Positions 1 to 8,419 of a stretch of DNA of 64,000 nucleotides are shown here, piece after piece (within the stretch, counting starts at the first letter, position 1; each line of letters starts with the position of its first letter). Both the position numbers and the translations under genes were made by a program. The DNA comes from an uncultured Alphaproteobacteria bacterium (GTDB lineage Bacteria > Pseudomonadota > Alphaproteobacteria > RF32 > CAG-239): contig CAKQMH010000006.1 in the NCBI GenBank assembly GCA_934254915.1, positions 20,498 through 84,497 of the forward strand, given 5' to 3'. Under the pieces are notes generated by a model, which was given only the letters and a program-made list of their open reading frames with translations, was not told the origin of the DNA and made no database searches.

Positions 1-1
1 T

Positions 2-394
2 GTATCAACGGAAGATCCTCGTTATGTCGGGCACGTTGCCTACTTTACCGGCAAGCTTGATGAAAATGGTAATTTAGTCGGTCGTTCGGCCCGCGCAATG
101 GTTGTTGACGGCGATGGTAAATTCCGCGAGGTTAAAATTAATCCGAACAAGATTGATCCGGAAATTATGCAGAGTTACAAAGAGCATGGCTTGATTAATG
201 ATAAGGATGAAAGCACTAACCTCAATAGTCGTACGAATGAGGCCAATCTTAAGATAAAGACTTTGCAGGAACGCAGCAATGTCGACGGCAATTCACAGAC
301 TAATGTTGCTACCGAAACCAATGAGACATTGGATAAGGGTAATAACACTTTGACTGCGGCCCAAATTGCTAATCGGCAGGCGCACACTATGTAA
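2..394 (+). CDS. C-terminal end of an unrecognised protein (5' truncated by window edge)
   Basis: The frame is open from base 2 and closes at a TAA at 392-394, so about 130 residues of a gene starting before the window are visible. The first 40 residues contain DENGNLVGR followed by VDGDGKF, which resemble the DGN-x-x-G repeats of the two VirB10-like proteins at 37591-45442. The remainder is polar, rich in Asn, Thr and Lys, and probably disordered. No membrane segment or catalytic motif is visible. Family not recognised. The repeat-like motif hints, weakly, that it may belong with the secretion genes further right. Confidence 0.6.
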   Translation, partial: VSTEDPRYVGHVAYFTGKLDENGNLVGRSARAMVVDGDGKFREVKINPNKIDPEIMQSYKEHGLINDKDESTNLNSRTNEANLKIKTLQERSNVDGNSQTNVATETNETLDKGNNTLTAAQIANRQAHTM

Positions 395-417
395 TAAGTA
401 TTATCGAACCTAACACC

Positions 418-450
418 AACCGGATTTGCCATCTGACAAATCCGGTTTTA
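418..450. terminator. Rho-independent terminator after the partial gene
   Basis: An 11-bp perfect stem (418-428 with 437-447, loop 429-436) is followed by a run of T. It lies 24 bases after the stop codon of the partial plus-strand gene. Confidence 0.8.
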
Positions 451-457
451 CTTTATA

Positions 458-495
458 AAACGTCATCAACTCTTTATTCTGAGTTGATGACGTTT
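458..495. terminator. Bidirectional terminator between convergent genes
   Basis: A 15-bp perfect inverted repeat (458-472 with 481-495, 8-base loop) is flanked by A's on the left and T's on the right, so it can act on both strands. It sits between the plus-strand partial gene and the convergent thioredoxin-like gene ending at 531. Confidence 0.75.
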
Positions 496-530
496 CAATA
501 AAAAATGCTTGGGCGGGAGGTAGTTTCTGA

Positions 531-986
531 TTATTCATTGCCTAAGAAGTCGGTTACGGCATTGTTGAAATATTCGGCAAAACTTACGGGATCAGTTGTC
601 ATATTCTGCAGATTTTCTAGTTTTTTATAACCAAATGTCGCACCGTCATCGACTCTTACCAATACAACTTCCAGCGGTCGGCTTAATTGATAAGTGCTGA
701 TGAAATTATTTTCATCATCATTTTGATAGTTGATTAAAAACATATTGTAAAGGTTGCGAAAGTTTTGATTATAGTTCTGCTCAATCATCTCAATTGCGGC
801 GGCACATTCATAACACGGCTGATTATTGAAAAATACATAAATCACCGATTTGTTGTAATCGCTGTCGGAGTTGGCAAAATATTCCCGCATGCCCTGATTG
901 TCGGCATAACCGTCAGTGTTTTCGACTTGAGCCAGAGCGGTAAGACTTAAACCCAAAGCCATTAAGGCGATAAACAGGCTGCGCAT
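531..986 (-). CDS. Exported thioredoxin-like protein with a CYEC motif
   Basis: A 151-residue protein. An AAGGAG ribosome site lies just upstream of the ATG at 986; the open frame extends further, but the upstream part has no such site. Residues 1-20 form a signal peptide ending in LTALAQ. A strand-like VIYVFF is followed by C58-Y-E-C61 at the start of a helix, as in thioredoxin-fold proteins, and a later strand (EVVLVRVDDG) fits the same fold. A periplasmic thiol-disulfide or protein-folding role is inferred. The exact family is not recognised, and no obvious cis-proline could be assigned. It follows the aminopeptidase gene by 47 bases on the same strand. Confidence 0.7.
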   Translation of the reverse strand: MRSLFIALMALGLSLTALAQVENTDGYADNQGMREYFANSDSDYNKSVIYVFFNNQPCYECAAAIEMIEQNYNQNFRNLYNMFLINYQNDDENNFISTYQLSRPLEVVLVRVDDGATFGYKKLENLQNMTTDPVSFAEYFNNAVTDFLGNE

Positions 987-1033
987 AAATTTTCTCCTTG
1001 TCGGCCATAGCAGACAAGGCGCGCTATGGCATT

Positions 1034-2716
1034 TTAATCCAATGGTGCGCAGGCTTCTTGCAGCCAATCTTTAACATCGTCATTAATAAGCGGGGCAATT
1101 TGCTGCCAAACGAGCCGGTGATAATCATTGAGCCACGTTATTTCCTGCGCAGTCAAAAGATATTTATTGATTAGGCGTTTATCAATAGGCACAAGGGTTA
1201 GGGGAGTAAATTTAAGCATGGTCTGATTATTGGCGGCTAAGGTATTTTCAATCAAATTCAGATTTTCAATCCGAATGCCGTAAGCGTCAGCCTGATAATA
1301 TCCAGGCTCAATCGAAGTTATCATTCCGGCGGCCAAAGGGGCGGAACTGCTGCGCGAGGACAAGGAAAACGGTCCTTCATGGACATTAAGAAAATGCCCG
1401 ACGCCGTGTCCGGTGCCATGGTTATAGTCTTTGCCGAAGCGCCAAAGCTGGGAGCGGCAGACCGCGTCAATCGCACTGCCTACCGTTCCGGCGGGGAATA
1501 AGGTTGAAGCCGCGGCAATATGAGCCTTCAAAACCTGGGTGAAGCTGTCAATGATTGCAGGACTTTGGTTGCGGCCGATAGCAATGGTACGGGTTATGTC
1601 GGTTGTGCCGTCATAGTACTGAGCGCCGCTATCCAGCAGCAATACGCCGCCGGGGGCTAAAGGCAAATCAGTGGCCGCATGCGGCTGGTAATGAACAATT
1701 GCGCCGTTGGCATTAAAGGCTGCAATGGTTTCAAAGCTGTTGCCGTAAAAATTTTGTCCGCCTTTGCGAAACTCATAAAGTCGGTCGACAACGGAAAGTT
1801 CGGTTTGATTTGACCAATGGTGTTCAAGCCAGTAAAGAAAGTTAACAACCGCTGCGGCGTCGCGTAAATGAGCTTGTTTGAAACCGGCAATTTCAACCGG
1901 ATTTTTAACGGCTTTCCACATTTGAATCGGATTGGTCATATTATTAAGCCAGATTTTATGGTCTTTCATAATATTTTGAAGCTGTTTGGGGGTTTGCCCA
2001 AAGGCCAAACCGATACTTTGTCCTTTGTATTTGGCCAATTCAACCTCAATTTGATTGAAGTCGTTGGTGAATAAACTAATCTCACCTTGGGCATTAACCA
2101 AAGCAAAAGCCCGCAGCAGCGGAGTGTCGGACAAAGTGTGCGAACGCAGGTTGGTTAACCATGAGACGCAATCGGCTTCGCTAATGAAAAAAACATCAAG
2201 CTGTTTATCGCGCATAAAGGCGGTCAGGTAGGAGATTTTTTCATCCATGGTTATACCGGAAAATTGCGGCTCAAGCTCAAAAATCTCGGGTTCGGCAACT
2301 GCGAGGCGGCTGCCTAACAACTGCCATTTGTCATCAATGAAGGTATGACGTTTCAGGGCGCGGCTCCAATAATCGACCTCACTGATGGAGTGACACCACG
2401 GGTTGTAGGCGATTTTGCAGGGATCATGCAGATTATTCTGAATCCAAGCAGCAAGGCTTTCTTTGGTGCAAATAACCTCAACGTTTGAAGAATCGACTTC
2501 CAGAGCGGCCTGCAGCTCATAACGTCCGTCCACAAAAAGCAAAGCCTTATTACGAAAGACCAGCAAAGTTCCGGCAGAACCTGAGAAGTTGGTCAATTCC
2601 TGAATTTTGTTTTCAGCCGGCAAGACATCTTGTCCCAAAAACATATTATTGCGGCTGACAATATAAGCGTCGAGATTTTTGGCAATAAGTGCGGCTTGAA
2701 GTTCATGAAGTGTCAT
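1034..2716 (-). CDS. pepP: Xaa-Pro aminopeptidase (M24B family)
   Basis: A 560-residue cytosolic metallopeptidase that removes an N-terminal residue preceding proline. The length fits the long, three-domain bacterial and eukaryotic aminopeptidase P type. Two creatinase-like N-terminal domains precede the catalytic 'pita-bread' domain. The metal ligands are visible in order: LLDSG and TTDITRT (two Asp), HGTGHGVGHFLNVHEGP (His), EPGYY (Glu) and IRIEN (Glu). It starts 4 bases after prmA ends, so the two are probably cotranscribed. Housekeeping peptide turnover is the likely role. The full ligand set indicates an active enzyme. Confidence 0.93.
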   Translation of the reverse strand: MTLHELQAALIAKNLDAYIVSRNNMFLGQDVLPAENKIQELTNFSGSAGTLLVFRNKALLFVDGRYELQAALEVDSSNVEVICTKESLAAWIQNNLHDPCKIAYNPWCHSISEVDYWSRALKRHTFIDDKWQLLGSRLAVAEPEIFELEPQFSGITMDEKISYLTAFMRDKQLDVFFISEADCVSWLTNLRSHTLSDTPLLRAFALVNAQGEISLFTNDFNQIEVELAKYKGQSIGLAFGQTPKQLQNIMKDHKIWLNNMTNPIQMWKAVKNPVEIAGFKQAHLRDAAAVVNFLYWLEHHWSNQTELSVVDRLYEFRKGGQNFYGNSFETIAAFNANGAIVHYQPHAATDLPLAPGGVLLLDSGAQYYDGTTDITRTIAIGRNQSPAIIDSFTQVLKAHIAAASTLFPAGTVGSAIDAVCRSQLWRFGKDYNHGTGHGVGHFLNVHEGPFSLSSRSSSAPLAAGMITSIEPGYYQADAYGIRIENLNLIENTLAANNQTMLKFTPLTLVPIDKRLINKYLLTAQEITWLNDYHRLVWQQIAPLINDDVKDWLQEACAPLD

Positions 2717-2720
2717 CGAT

Positions 2721-3605
2721 TTATTCCTTTTGCATTAAGGCTGCCCGCCAGTTGTCGAGTTCATAAAGTTTAACCAATTTGAGGCCGGCCTGTTGATAAG
2801 CGGAAATGACCCATTCAGCCTGATCTTCCACAAAACCGGATAAAATGCAATAGCCTTGCGGGGCTAAAACTTGCGCAATGTCAGCAGCCATGGAAATCAG
2901 CGGACGCGCTAAAATATTGGCCAAGACCAGTTGATAAGGTGCATTTTGGCTGACTATGGCAGATTGGCAACCGTCACTGACGGCAACGGAGATTTGATTT
3001 GCCAGATTGTTGTCAACGGCATTTTGGCGGGTTACCCATACGGATTCTTCATCAATATCAACGGCAGTAATCGGACTTTGTGTCCAAAACTTGGCGGCGG
3101 CCAGAGAAAGGATGCCCGAACCGGTGCCGATGTCAAGAATGTGTTGCGGTGCAAAGCCCTGATGATAAAGTTCACAAATGGCTTTAAGGCAGCTGCGGGT
3201 GGTCTGGTGATCAGAACCGAAAGCCGTGGCGGCATATATTTTTAAGGCAATTTTGGAAGTTTGCGGTACTTGGGTTTCGTGGATGCCGTAAATAAGAAAG
3301 TCATCAACCTCAAACGGCGCAAATTTGATAACATAATCTTTAAGCCAATTGGAACTTTCCAAGTGCGAAACGGTATACGGTGGCAAGACTAAACCCCAAG
3401 AAGCGGCGGTTTCGCACATTTTATGTTCATCAAAACTTTCCGATTGGTAGCCGATATATTCGTCTTGGCCGTTGTCATTATAGTTGCAGGCGGTTACTTC
3501 AAAAAAGTTTTCCAAAAATTCTTCAAAGCCGGCGGGAATTTCGCCTCGCGGGGTGAAAGTTATTTGCCAGCAGCTGCTCATGGTGTGGTTGTCAGATATA
3601 AACAT
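2721..3605 (-). CDS. prmA: Ribosomal protein L11 methyltransferase
   Basis: A 294-residue SAM-dependent methyltransferase that trimethylates ribosomal protein L11. The ATG at 3605 is preferred over a TTG two codons earlier because AAAGGA lies 8 bases upstream. The C-terminal class I methyltransferase domain shows the SAM loop ILDIGTGSGIL, the acidic AVDIDEESV strand end and the PrmA-type catalytic loop LANILARPL. The N-terminal 100 residues correspond to the L11-recognition domain. It is transcribed divergently from the gene at 3687 and is followed by pepP after 4 bases. Confidence 0.93.
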   Translation of the reverse strand: MFISDNHTMSSCWQITFTPRGEIPAGFEEFLENFFEVTACNYNDNGQDEYIGYQSESFDEHKMCETAASWGLVLPPYTVSHLESSNWLKDYVIKFAPFEVDDFLIYGIHETQVPQTSKIALKIYAATAFGSDHQTTRSCLKAICELYHQGFAPQHILDIGTGSGILSLAAAKFWTQSPITAVDIDEESVWVTRQNAVDNNLANQISVAVSDGCQSAIVSQNAPYQLVLANILARPLISMAADIAQVLAPQGYCILSGFVEDQAEWVISAYQQAGLKLVKLYELDNWRAALMQKE

Positions 3606-3640
3606 TGTCAAAATCCTTTATTTACAAACCAAGTTTATCG

Positions 3641-3646
3641 TATAAT
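3641..3646 (+). promoter_or_regulatory. Candidate -10 element for the gene at 3687
   Basis: TATAAT lies in the short AT-rich gap between divergent genes, about 40 bases before the ATG at 3687. No good -35 is visible at standard spacing (TTATTT at 17 bp), so this is only a candidate. Confidence 0.4.
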
Positions 3647-3686
3647 AATTAATAATAAATTTAATTTGCGGCAAAGAGAAAAATAA

Positions 3687-4463
3687 ATGAATAAATTGGG
3701 GCTTTTGATTTTAACGGCAATGGTCGGCGGGTGTGTTTATGCCGGCGATATCGGCGTTATTGATGCCAGAAAAGATTTTTTTGCAAAGGTTAACGGGCAT
3801 TCAATTACACGCTATGAGCAAGAACCACAGCTGGTTAAGTCGGAATACGTCGATGAAAAAAACTTTAAGCTTAATCAGTCAATGACGGCTTTTCGCGGCT
3901 ATTCAATCTTAAACAATAAAGTTTATCGCAAAGATTTTTATCAGGTTAACTATGTGAAACCGAATGTTACCGGCGCGCTTAACAGCGGATCAATACCGCA
4001 GGTTTATAAAAAAGACCAAAAAGTAAAAGTGTTGGGCGAGGTCTCGCTTAATGGTGAAAAATGGCGGATTATTCCGACCGATGACGAAGAGTTTGTCGCA
4101 TTAATTGATAAAAACGGCAAATTTAACGATCATCTGGCCAAGTTAGAAGGTGATAACCTGATTGTGCTTGATTCGGTTTATTTTCCGTATCCGGATAATT
4201 TTAAGATGATTGACATTCGCTCGTCCTCAAGCTCACAGACCAAACCGTTGAAAGGTTTTGATGTCAAATTTGACGGAGTGCGTATGGATCGCATTTGGTT
4301 TACGTATATGAACTACGAAGACGGCAAAGGTGATAGCGGAACATTTGAAAACATTAGTTTTCCGAACAAACCGGGGTTGATTGAAATTAACGGAATCGGC
4401 TTTAGAGTTTTGCAGGTTGATAACGAAAGAATTGATTATATGGTTTTGAAAGATAACCGTTAA
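3687..4463 (+). CDS. Exported protein of unknown function
   Basis: A 258-residue protein. The first 20 residues form a signal peptide. VGGC and VYA are alternative cleavage contexts, so a lipoprotein is possible but the lipobox is poor. The mature part is strand-rich; the section around 110-140 (KVLGEVSLNGEKWRIIP) reads like a small SH3-like barrel. No catalytic motif is recognised. It is a single-gene unit: a divergent start on the left and its own terminator at 4473. Function unknown. Confidence 0.65.
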   Translation: MNKLGLLILTAMVGGCVYAGDIGVIDARKDFFAKVNGHSITRYEQEPQLVKSEYVDEKNFKLNQSMTAFRGYSILNNKVYRKDFYQVNYVKPNVTGALNSGSIPQVYKKDQKVKVLGEVSLNGEKWRIIPTDDEEFVALIDKNGKFNDHLAKLEGDNLIVLDSVYFPYPDNFKMIDIRSSSSSQTKPLKGFDVKFDGVRMDRIWFTYMNYEDGKGDSGTFENISFPNKPGLIEINGIGFRVLQVDNERIDYMVLKDNR

Positions 4464-4472
4464 TTAAAATAC

Positions 4473-4500
4473 AGGCCTGCAAAAAGCAGGCCTTAATTTT
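4473..4500 (+). terminator. Rho-independent terminator
   Basis: An 8-bp GC-rich stem (4473-4480 with 4486-4493) with a 5-base loop is followed by TAATTTT. It lies directly after the stop at 4463. Confidence 0.8.
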
Positions 4501-4534
4501 GAGAATCAGCCTGTACAATTTTTTTAAAAAAATC

Positions 4535-4563
4535 TTGCGTCAATATTGATGTTGATGTATAAA
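4535..4563 (+). promoter_or_regulatory. Sigma70-type promoter for yebC
   Basis: TTGCGT (4535-4540) and TATAAA (4558-4563) are separated by 17 bp, downstream of a terminator and 35 bases before the yebC start. Confidence 0.65.
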
Positions 4564-4597
4564 ACTCCCGAGTTTATAGTTTTTTAGGAGTAAATAG

Positions 4598-5356
4598 ATG
4601 TCTGGACACTCCCAGTTTAAAAATATTATGTACCGTAAAGGTGCGCAAGATGCCAAAAAAGCTAAAGTTTTTGCTAAGTTGGCACGCGATATTACCATTG
4701 CCGCCAAAAGCGGTTTGCCTGAGCCGGATAAAAATCCGCGCCTGCGCTTGGCTATTCAGGCCGCACGTGCGGAAAGTATGCCGAAAGACAATATTGAACG
4801 CGCAATTGCCAAAGCAAGTCAAAATACCGGCGGCGATGATTATGTATCAGTTCGTTATGAGGGTTTCGGTCCCGGAAAAGTTGCCGTTATTGTTGAAGCT
4901 TTGACCGATAATAAAAATCGTACGGCCGGCAATGTTCGCACTATTTTCGGTAAACGCGGCGGTGTTATGGGCGAAAGCGGATCAGTTACTTTTAACTTTG
5001 AACGTATCGGCTATATCCAATATCCGGTTGCAACGGCAGATGCAGATAAAATGTTTGAAGCCGCTTTGGAAGCCGGAGCAAATGATGTGGTTTCGGAAGA
5101 TGTTAACCATGAAATTGAAACACTGCCCGATGACCTTAACACGGTTACGGAAGCTTTGGAAAAACAGTTCGGAACACCGTCTGCTTCTCGTTTGGACTGG
5201 AAACCGATGGTTAAGACTGATATTACCAGCTTGGAAACAGCGCAAAAATTCTTGGATTTTGTTGAGGCCTTGGAAGATGATGACGATGTTCAACATGTTT
5301 ACCATAATGCCGAAATATCCGATGAGATTATGCAACAGCTGAATCCTGAGGAATAA
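4598..5356 (+). CDS. yebC: YebC/PmpR-family regulatory and translation-associated protein
   Basis: A 252-residue protein of the YebC family, full length. The N-terminus MSGHSQFKNIMYRKGAQD is the family signature. The middle carries YEGFGPGKVAVIVEALTDN and the NRTAGNVRTIFGKRGG segment. In other bacteria YebC proteins are described as DNA-binding regulators and, for some, as factors that ease ribosome stalling; which applies here cannot be read from the sequence. GGAG lies upstream of the ATG. In many alphaproteobacteria it sits before ruvC, as it does here, although a terminator at 5378 separates them. Confidence 0.95.
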   Translation: MSGHSQFKNIMYRKGAQDAKKAKVFAKLARDITIAAKSGLPEPDKNPRLRLAIQAARAESMPKDNIERAIAKASQNTGGDDYVSVRYEGFGPGKVAVIVEALTDNKNRTAGNVRTIFGKRGGVMGESGSVTFNFERIGYIQYPVATADADKMFEAALEAGANDVVSEDVNHEIETLPDDLNTVTEALEKQFGTPSASRLDWKPMVKTDITSLETAQKFLDFVEALEDDDDVQHVYHNAEISDEIMQQLNPEE

Positions 5357-5377
5357 ACCGTATTTTTTTGATGAATT

Positions 5378-5419
5378 AATCCGCTGCGGGGTTATAATTC
5401 CTGACAGCGGATTTTTTTT
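5378..5419 (+). terminator. Terminator between yebC and ruvC
   Basis: A 9-bp stem (5378-5386 with 5405-5413) is followed by a run of T. It ends 12 bases before ruvC, so ruvC may rely on readthrough or a promoter inside this region. Confidence 0.75.
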
Positions 5420-5431
5420 AAGGATAACACA

Positions 5432-5911
5432 ATGGTTCGAATTTTGGGACTTGATCCCAGTTTATCATCAACCGGCTGGGCGGTTATTGAAGCGGAACAT
5501 AATCATTTGCGCTATATTGATGACGGGTTTATCAAAACTGATGTCAAACAGCCATTGCCGGAACGTCTGACGGAAATTCATCGGACTCTGCAGCAGGTGA
5601 TTGAGCTTTACAAGCCGGACGAGGCGGCAATCGAAAAGGTGTTTTTGAACTCAAATCCGACTTCGACGATTAAATTGGGAATGGCGCGCGGAGTAGTGAT
5701 TATGGCGCCGGCTCTGTATAACATTCCGGTTACGGAATATGAACCGAACAAAGTCAAAAAAGCGTTGGTCGGAGTAGGGCATGCCGATAAAAATCAGGTT
5801 GAAAGAATGGTGCGGGTTTTCTTGCCGACCTGCAAACCCAAAAATAATGACTCTTCCGATGCGCTGGCGATGGCAATTTGCCACTACAATTACCGCGGAG
5901 CTTTAAAATAA
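5432..5911 (+). CDS. ruvC: Holliday junction resolvase RuvC
   Basis: A 159-residue endonuclease that cuts four-way DNA junctions symmetrically, acting with RuvAB in recombination repair. It is full length, and the catalytic acidic residues of the RNase H-like fold are visible: D8 in ILGLDPSL, the Glu in AAIEKVFLNSN, and the two Asp in NNDSSDALAMAICH. It precedes ruvA by about 100 bases and has an AAGGA site upstream of its ATG. Confidence 0.96.
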   Translation: MVRILGLDPSLSSTGWAVIEAEHNHLRYIDDGFIKTDVKQPLPERLTEIHRTLQQVIELYKPDEAAIEKVFLNSNPTSTIKLGMARGVVIMAPALYNIPVTEYEPNKVKKALVGVGHADKNQVERMVRVFLPTCKPKNNDSSDALAMAICHYNYRGALK

Positions 5912-5958
5912 AGGCAAAGTCCTTAACAATATGACTGTTCTAAAGTATGAAAAAGCAC

Positions 5959-5986
5959 TTGAGAAATGGCGGACTTTTGCTAAACT
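5959..5986 (+). promoter_or_regulatory. Possible promoter for ruvA-ruvB-ybgC
   Basis: TTGAGA (5959-5964) and TAAACT (5981-5986) with a 16-bp spacer lie in the 106-base gap before ruvA. Confidence 0.35.
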
Positions 5987-6017
5987 GAGCGTAACTTGAG
6001 TTTATTGAGGAAAACAG

Positions 6018-6674
6018 ATGATTGCAAAATTGCGGGGAATCGTTGATAGCGTTGGTGAAGATTGTTGTATCATAGATGTTAACGGTGTGGGGTATTTGGT
6101 TTTTGCTTCGACAAAGACTTTACTACGCTTGAAATCGGGCGAGGCGGCCAGTATATTAATCGAAACCGTGGTGCGCGAAGACAGCATTACACTCTTCGGG
6201 TTTGTGGATGCATGGGAAAAAGCCTGGTTTAATACACTGACTAAAGTTCAAGGCGTCGGGGCAAAAGTCGGCTTGGCAATACTGTCGGTATTGTCGCCTA
6301 ATCAGTTGGCACAGGCTGTGGCGGCGCAAGATAAAAATTCGTTCGGGCGGGCAAACGGAGTAGGGCCTAAGCTGGCAGCGCGCATTGTGACGGAACTCAA
6401 AGATAAAATCGTTACCATTCCGACGGCAGATGTGGCAAAGGATATGAATATGGCGCTTAATCCGCAGCAACAGACCGAAAATTATGAAGATAATCTGGTG
6501 GCTCAGGTCGATGATCCCAATAAAATGGAAGATGCTATTTCGGCACTGGTTAATTTGGGATATCAGCGGTTGGAAGCCTATAAAGCCGTTAATCAGGTTT
6601 TGCTCAATACGCCTGATGCCGGCATGGCAGATTTGATTCGTCTGGCCTTAAAAGAATTTGCACAAAAGGACTAA
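6018..6674 (+). CDS. ruvA: Holliday junction DNA helicase subunit RuvA
   Basis: A 218-residue junction-binding protein that loads RuvB on Holliday junctions. The N-terminal OB-fold domain begins MIAKLRGIVDSVGED. Two helix-hairpin-helix motifs follow (VQGVGAKVGLAILS and ANGVGPKLAARIVTELKDK). A polar linker leads to the C-terminal three-helix RuvB-binding domain (MEDAISALVNLGYQRLEAYKAV). TGAGGA is the ribosome site. The ruvB start follows the stop by 4 bases. Confidence 0.96.
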   Translation: MIAKLRGIVDSVGEDCCIIDVNGVGYLVFASTKTLLRLKSGEAASILIETVVREDSITLFGFVDAWEKAWFNTLTKVQGVGAKVGLAILSVLSPNQLAQAVAAQDKNSFGRANGVGPKLAARIVTELKDKIVTIPTADVAKDMNMALNPQQQTENYEDNLVAQVDDPNKMEDAISALVNLGYQRLEAYKAVNQVLLNTPDAGMADLIRLALKEFAQKD

Positions 6675-6678
6675 TTAT

Positions 6679-7731
6679 ATGATTGATGAACGTATTGTAA
6701 GCCCGCAAAAAAATTCTGAAGATGAGGAAAATCAGCAAAATAATCCGGTTAGTCTGCGTCCGACATCGTTGGATGATTTTGTCGGACAACGCAGTGTTTG
6801 CGAAAATCTAAAAGTTTTTATTGAAGCGGCGAAAAAACGCGGCGAAGCTTTGGATCATGTGTTGTTGTTCGGCCCTCCGGGGTTGGGCAAAACGACATTG
6901 GCCTCGATTGTTGCCAAAGAATTAGGCGTCGGTTTTCGAGCGACTTCCGCGCCGATGATTTCTAAATCAGGCGATTTGGCAGCAATCTTAACCAACCTTG
7001 AGCGCAATGATGTGTTGTTTATTGATGAGATTCATCGTTTGAATCCGGCGATTGAAGAGGTTTTGTATTCGGCAATGGAAGATTTTCAGCTGGATTTGAT
7101 TATCGGTGAAGGACCGTCGGCACGTTCGGTAAGAATTGATTTGCAACCGTTTACGTTGGTGGGGGCAACAACCCGTTCGGGAATGCTTTCGACCCCGCTG
7201 CGTGAAAGATTCGGTATTCCGCTGCGTTTGGATTTTTATTCGCCGGAGGAATTGGAAAAAATAGTTTTACGCGGAGCAAAGCTTTTAAATATGCCGTTGT
7301 CGGAAGTAGGAGCTTTGGAAATAGCCCGCCGTTCCCGCGGGACACCTCGCGTGGCCGGAAGGTTGTTGCGTCGGGTGCGCGATTTCGGCGCAGTGAGCGG
7401 GGCAAGTGAAATTGATAATAAAATTGCGGATACGGCGTTAAAACGTCTGGATGTCGATAATTACGGGCTTGATGCGTTTGATCGTCGTTATCTGAACTGC
7501 ATCGTACAAAATTACGGCGGCGGGCCGGTCGGTGCAGATACTTTAGCTGCGGCGCTGTCTGAAGAACGCGATACGATTGAAGAAGTAATTGAGCCGTTTT
7601 TGCTCAAGCTCGGGTTTTTGCAGCGGACGCCGCGCGGGCGTGTGATTTCGGACTTGGGCTGCCAGTATCTGGGAATTGCCAAAATGCGCAAAGATAAAGA
7701 TTTCAAACAATTGGATTTATTAGAAGGTTAA
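6679..7731 (+). CDS. ruvB: Holliday junction branch-migration ATPase RuvB
   Basis: A 350-residue AAA+ motor that drives branch migration with RuvA. The ATG at 6679 is preferred to a TTG further up because AAGGA lies 9 bases before it. Walker A GPPGLGKTTL, Walker B LFIDEIHRL, the sensor stretch GATTRSGML and the arginine-finger region LRERFG are all present. A C-terminal winged-helix domain (NYGGGPVGADTLAAALSE) completes the protein. It lies between ruvA and ybgC in one transcription unit. Confidence 0.96.
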   Translation: MIDERIVSPQKNSEDEENQQNNPVSLRPTSLDDFVGQRSVCENLKVFIEAAKKRGEALDHVLLFGPPGLGKTTLASIVAKELGVGFRATSAPMISKSGDLAAILTNLERNDVLFIDEIHRLNPAIEEVLYSAMEDFQLDLIIGEGPSARSVRIDLQPFTLVGATTRSGMLSTPLRERFGIPLRLDFYSPEELEKIVLRGAKLLNMPLSEVGALEIARRSRGTPRVAGRLLRRVRDFGAVSGASEIDNKIADTALKRLDVDNYGLDAFDRRYLNCIVQNYGGGPVGADTLAAALSEERDTIEEVIEPFLLKLGFLQRTPRGRVISDLGCQYLGIAKMRKDKDFKQLDLLEG

Positions 7732-7735
7732 GGCG

Positions 7736-8179
7736 ATGATTATTAAAGGAGTAAGTCCTTCGCAAGGTGAGTTTAATGATAATGAATTTTTGTTTCCGGT
7801 ACGGGTTTATTATGAGGACACTGATGCCGGCGGGATTGTCTACTATGCTAATTATCTGAAGTATGCGGAACGTGCCAGAACGGAATTAATCCGCTATTTG
7901 GGCGTACGTCAGCAGGAGGCTTTGGAAGAAGACAAAACCGGATTTGTCGTCCGCCATTGTGATATTGATTATTTGATGCCGGCGGTGCTGGATGATGAGT
8001 TAGTGGTGTCGACCAGAGTTATGGATTTGGGCGGAGCAACCGCGACGATGCATCAAGAGATTTTGCGCGGCGATCAATTGTTGGTATCAATCGATGTTAA
8101 GTTGGCGCATATGAGCTTAAAAAATAAGCGACCGACCAGAATACCCAAGGAAGTTGCCGCAAAATTGAAATTGGTCTAA
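7736..8179 (+). CDS. ybgC: Hotdog-fold acyl-CoA thioesterase, YbgC family
   Basis: A 147-residue hotdog thioesterase. The YbgC signature YYEDTDAGGIVYYANYLKYAERAR, with its catalytic Asp, starts about residue 24. In most proteobacteria ybgC opens the tol-pal operon (tolQRAB-pal) and its product is tied to envelope maintenance; here no tol gene follows, only an intergenic palindromic element and convergent fliP. It begins 4 bases after ruvB, the arrangement often seen in alphaproteobacteria. Confidence 0.9.
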   Translation: MIIKGVSPSQGEFNDNEFLFPVRVYYEDTDAGGIVYYANYLKYAERARTELIRYLGVRQQEALEEDKTGFVVRHCDIDYLMPAVLDDELVVSTRVMDLGGATATMHQEILRGDQLLVSIDVKLAHMSLKNKRPTRIPKEVAAKLKLV

Positions 8180-8226
8180 ATTAAAATTAACCCCGTCAGG
8201 TTTGGAACTGGGGGATATCTATTTTT

Positions 8227-8400
8227 ATGTCATTTCAACTGGAGCGATAGCGGAATGGAGAAATCTCGGCCTTATTTCCCTGTGCCGCGCACCAGCCGCG
8301 GCACAAAGAATGTCACCATGAGCGCGGTCAAATAGTCTCGGTTATATAAAAATTTGCCGAGATTCTTCCACGCGCTTCACTTGGTCAGGGTTGATGACAT
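8227..8400. repeat. Palindromic intergenic repeat (MITE/REP-like), 174 bp
   Basis: The element has inverted ends, ATGTCAT at 8227-8233 and ATGACAT at 8394-8400. An inner 9-bp inverted pair (8262-8270 with 8356-8364) and a central 9-bp hairpin (8281-8289 with 8297-8305) lie inside it. The segment 8340-8362, read on the minus strand, matches 15729-15751 at 22 of 23 bases, so it belongs to a dispersed family. No ORF is inside. It fills the gap between convergent ybgC and fliP and may fold into a transcript-ending structure. Confidence 0.6.
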
Positions 8401-8419
8401 TTAAAAATGCTTTTATTAT

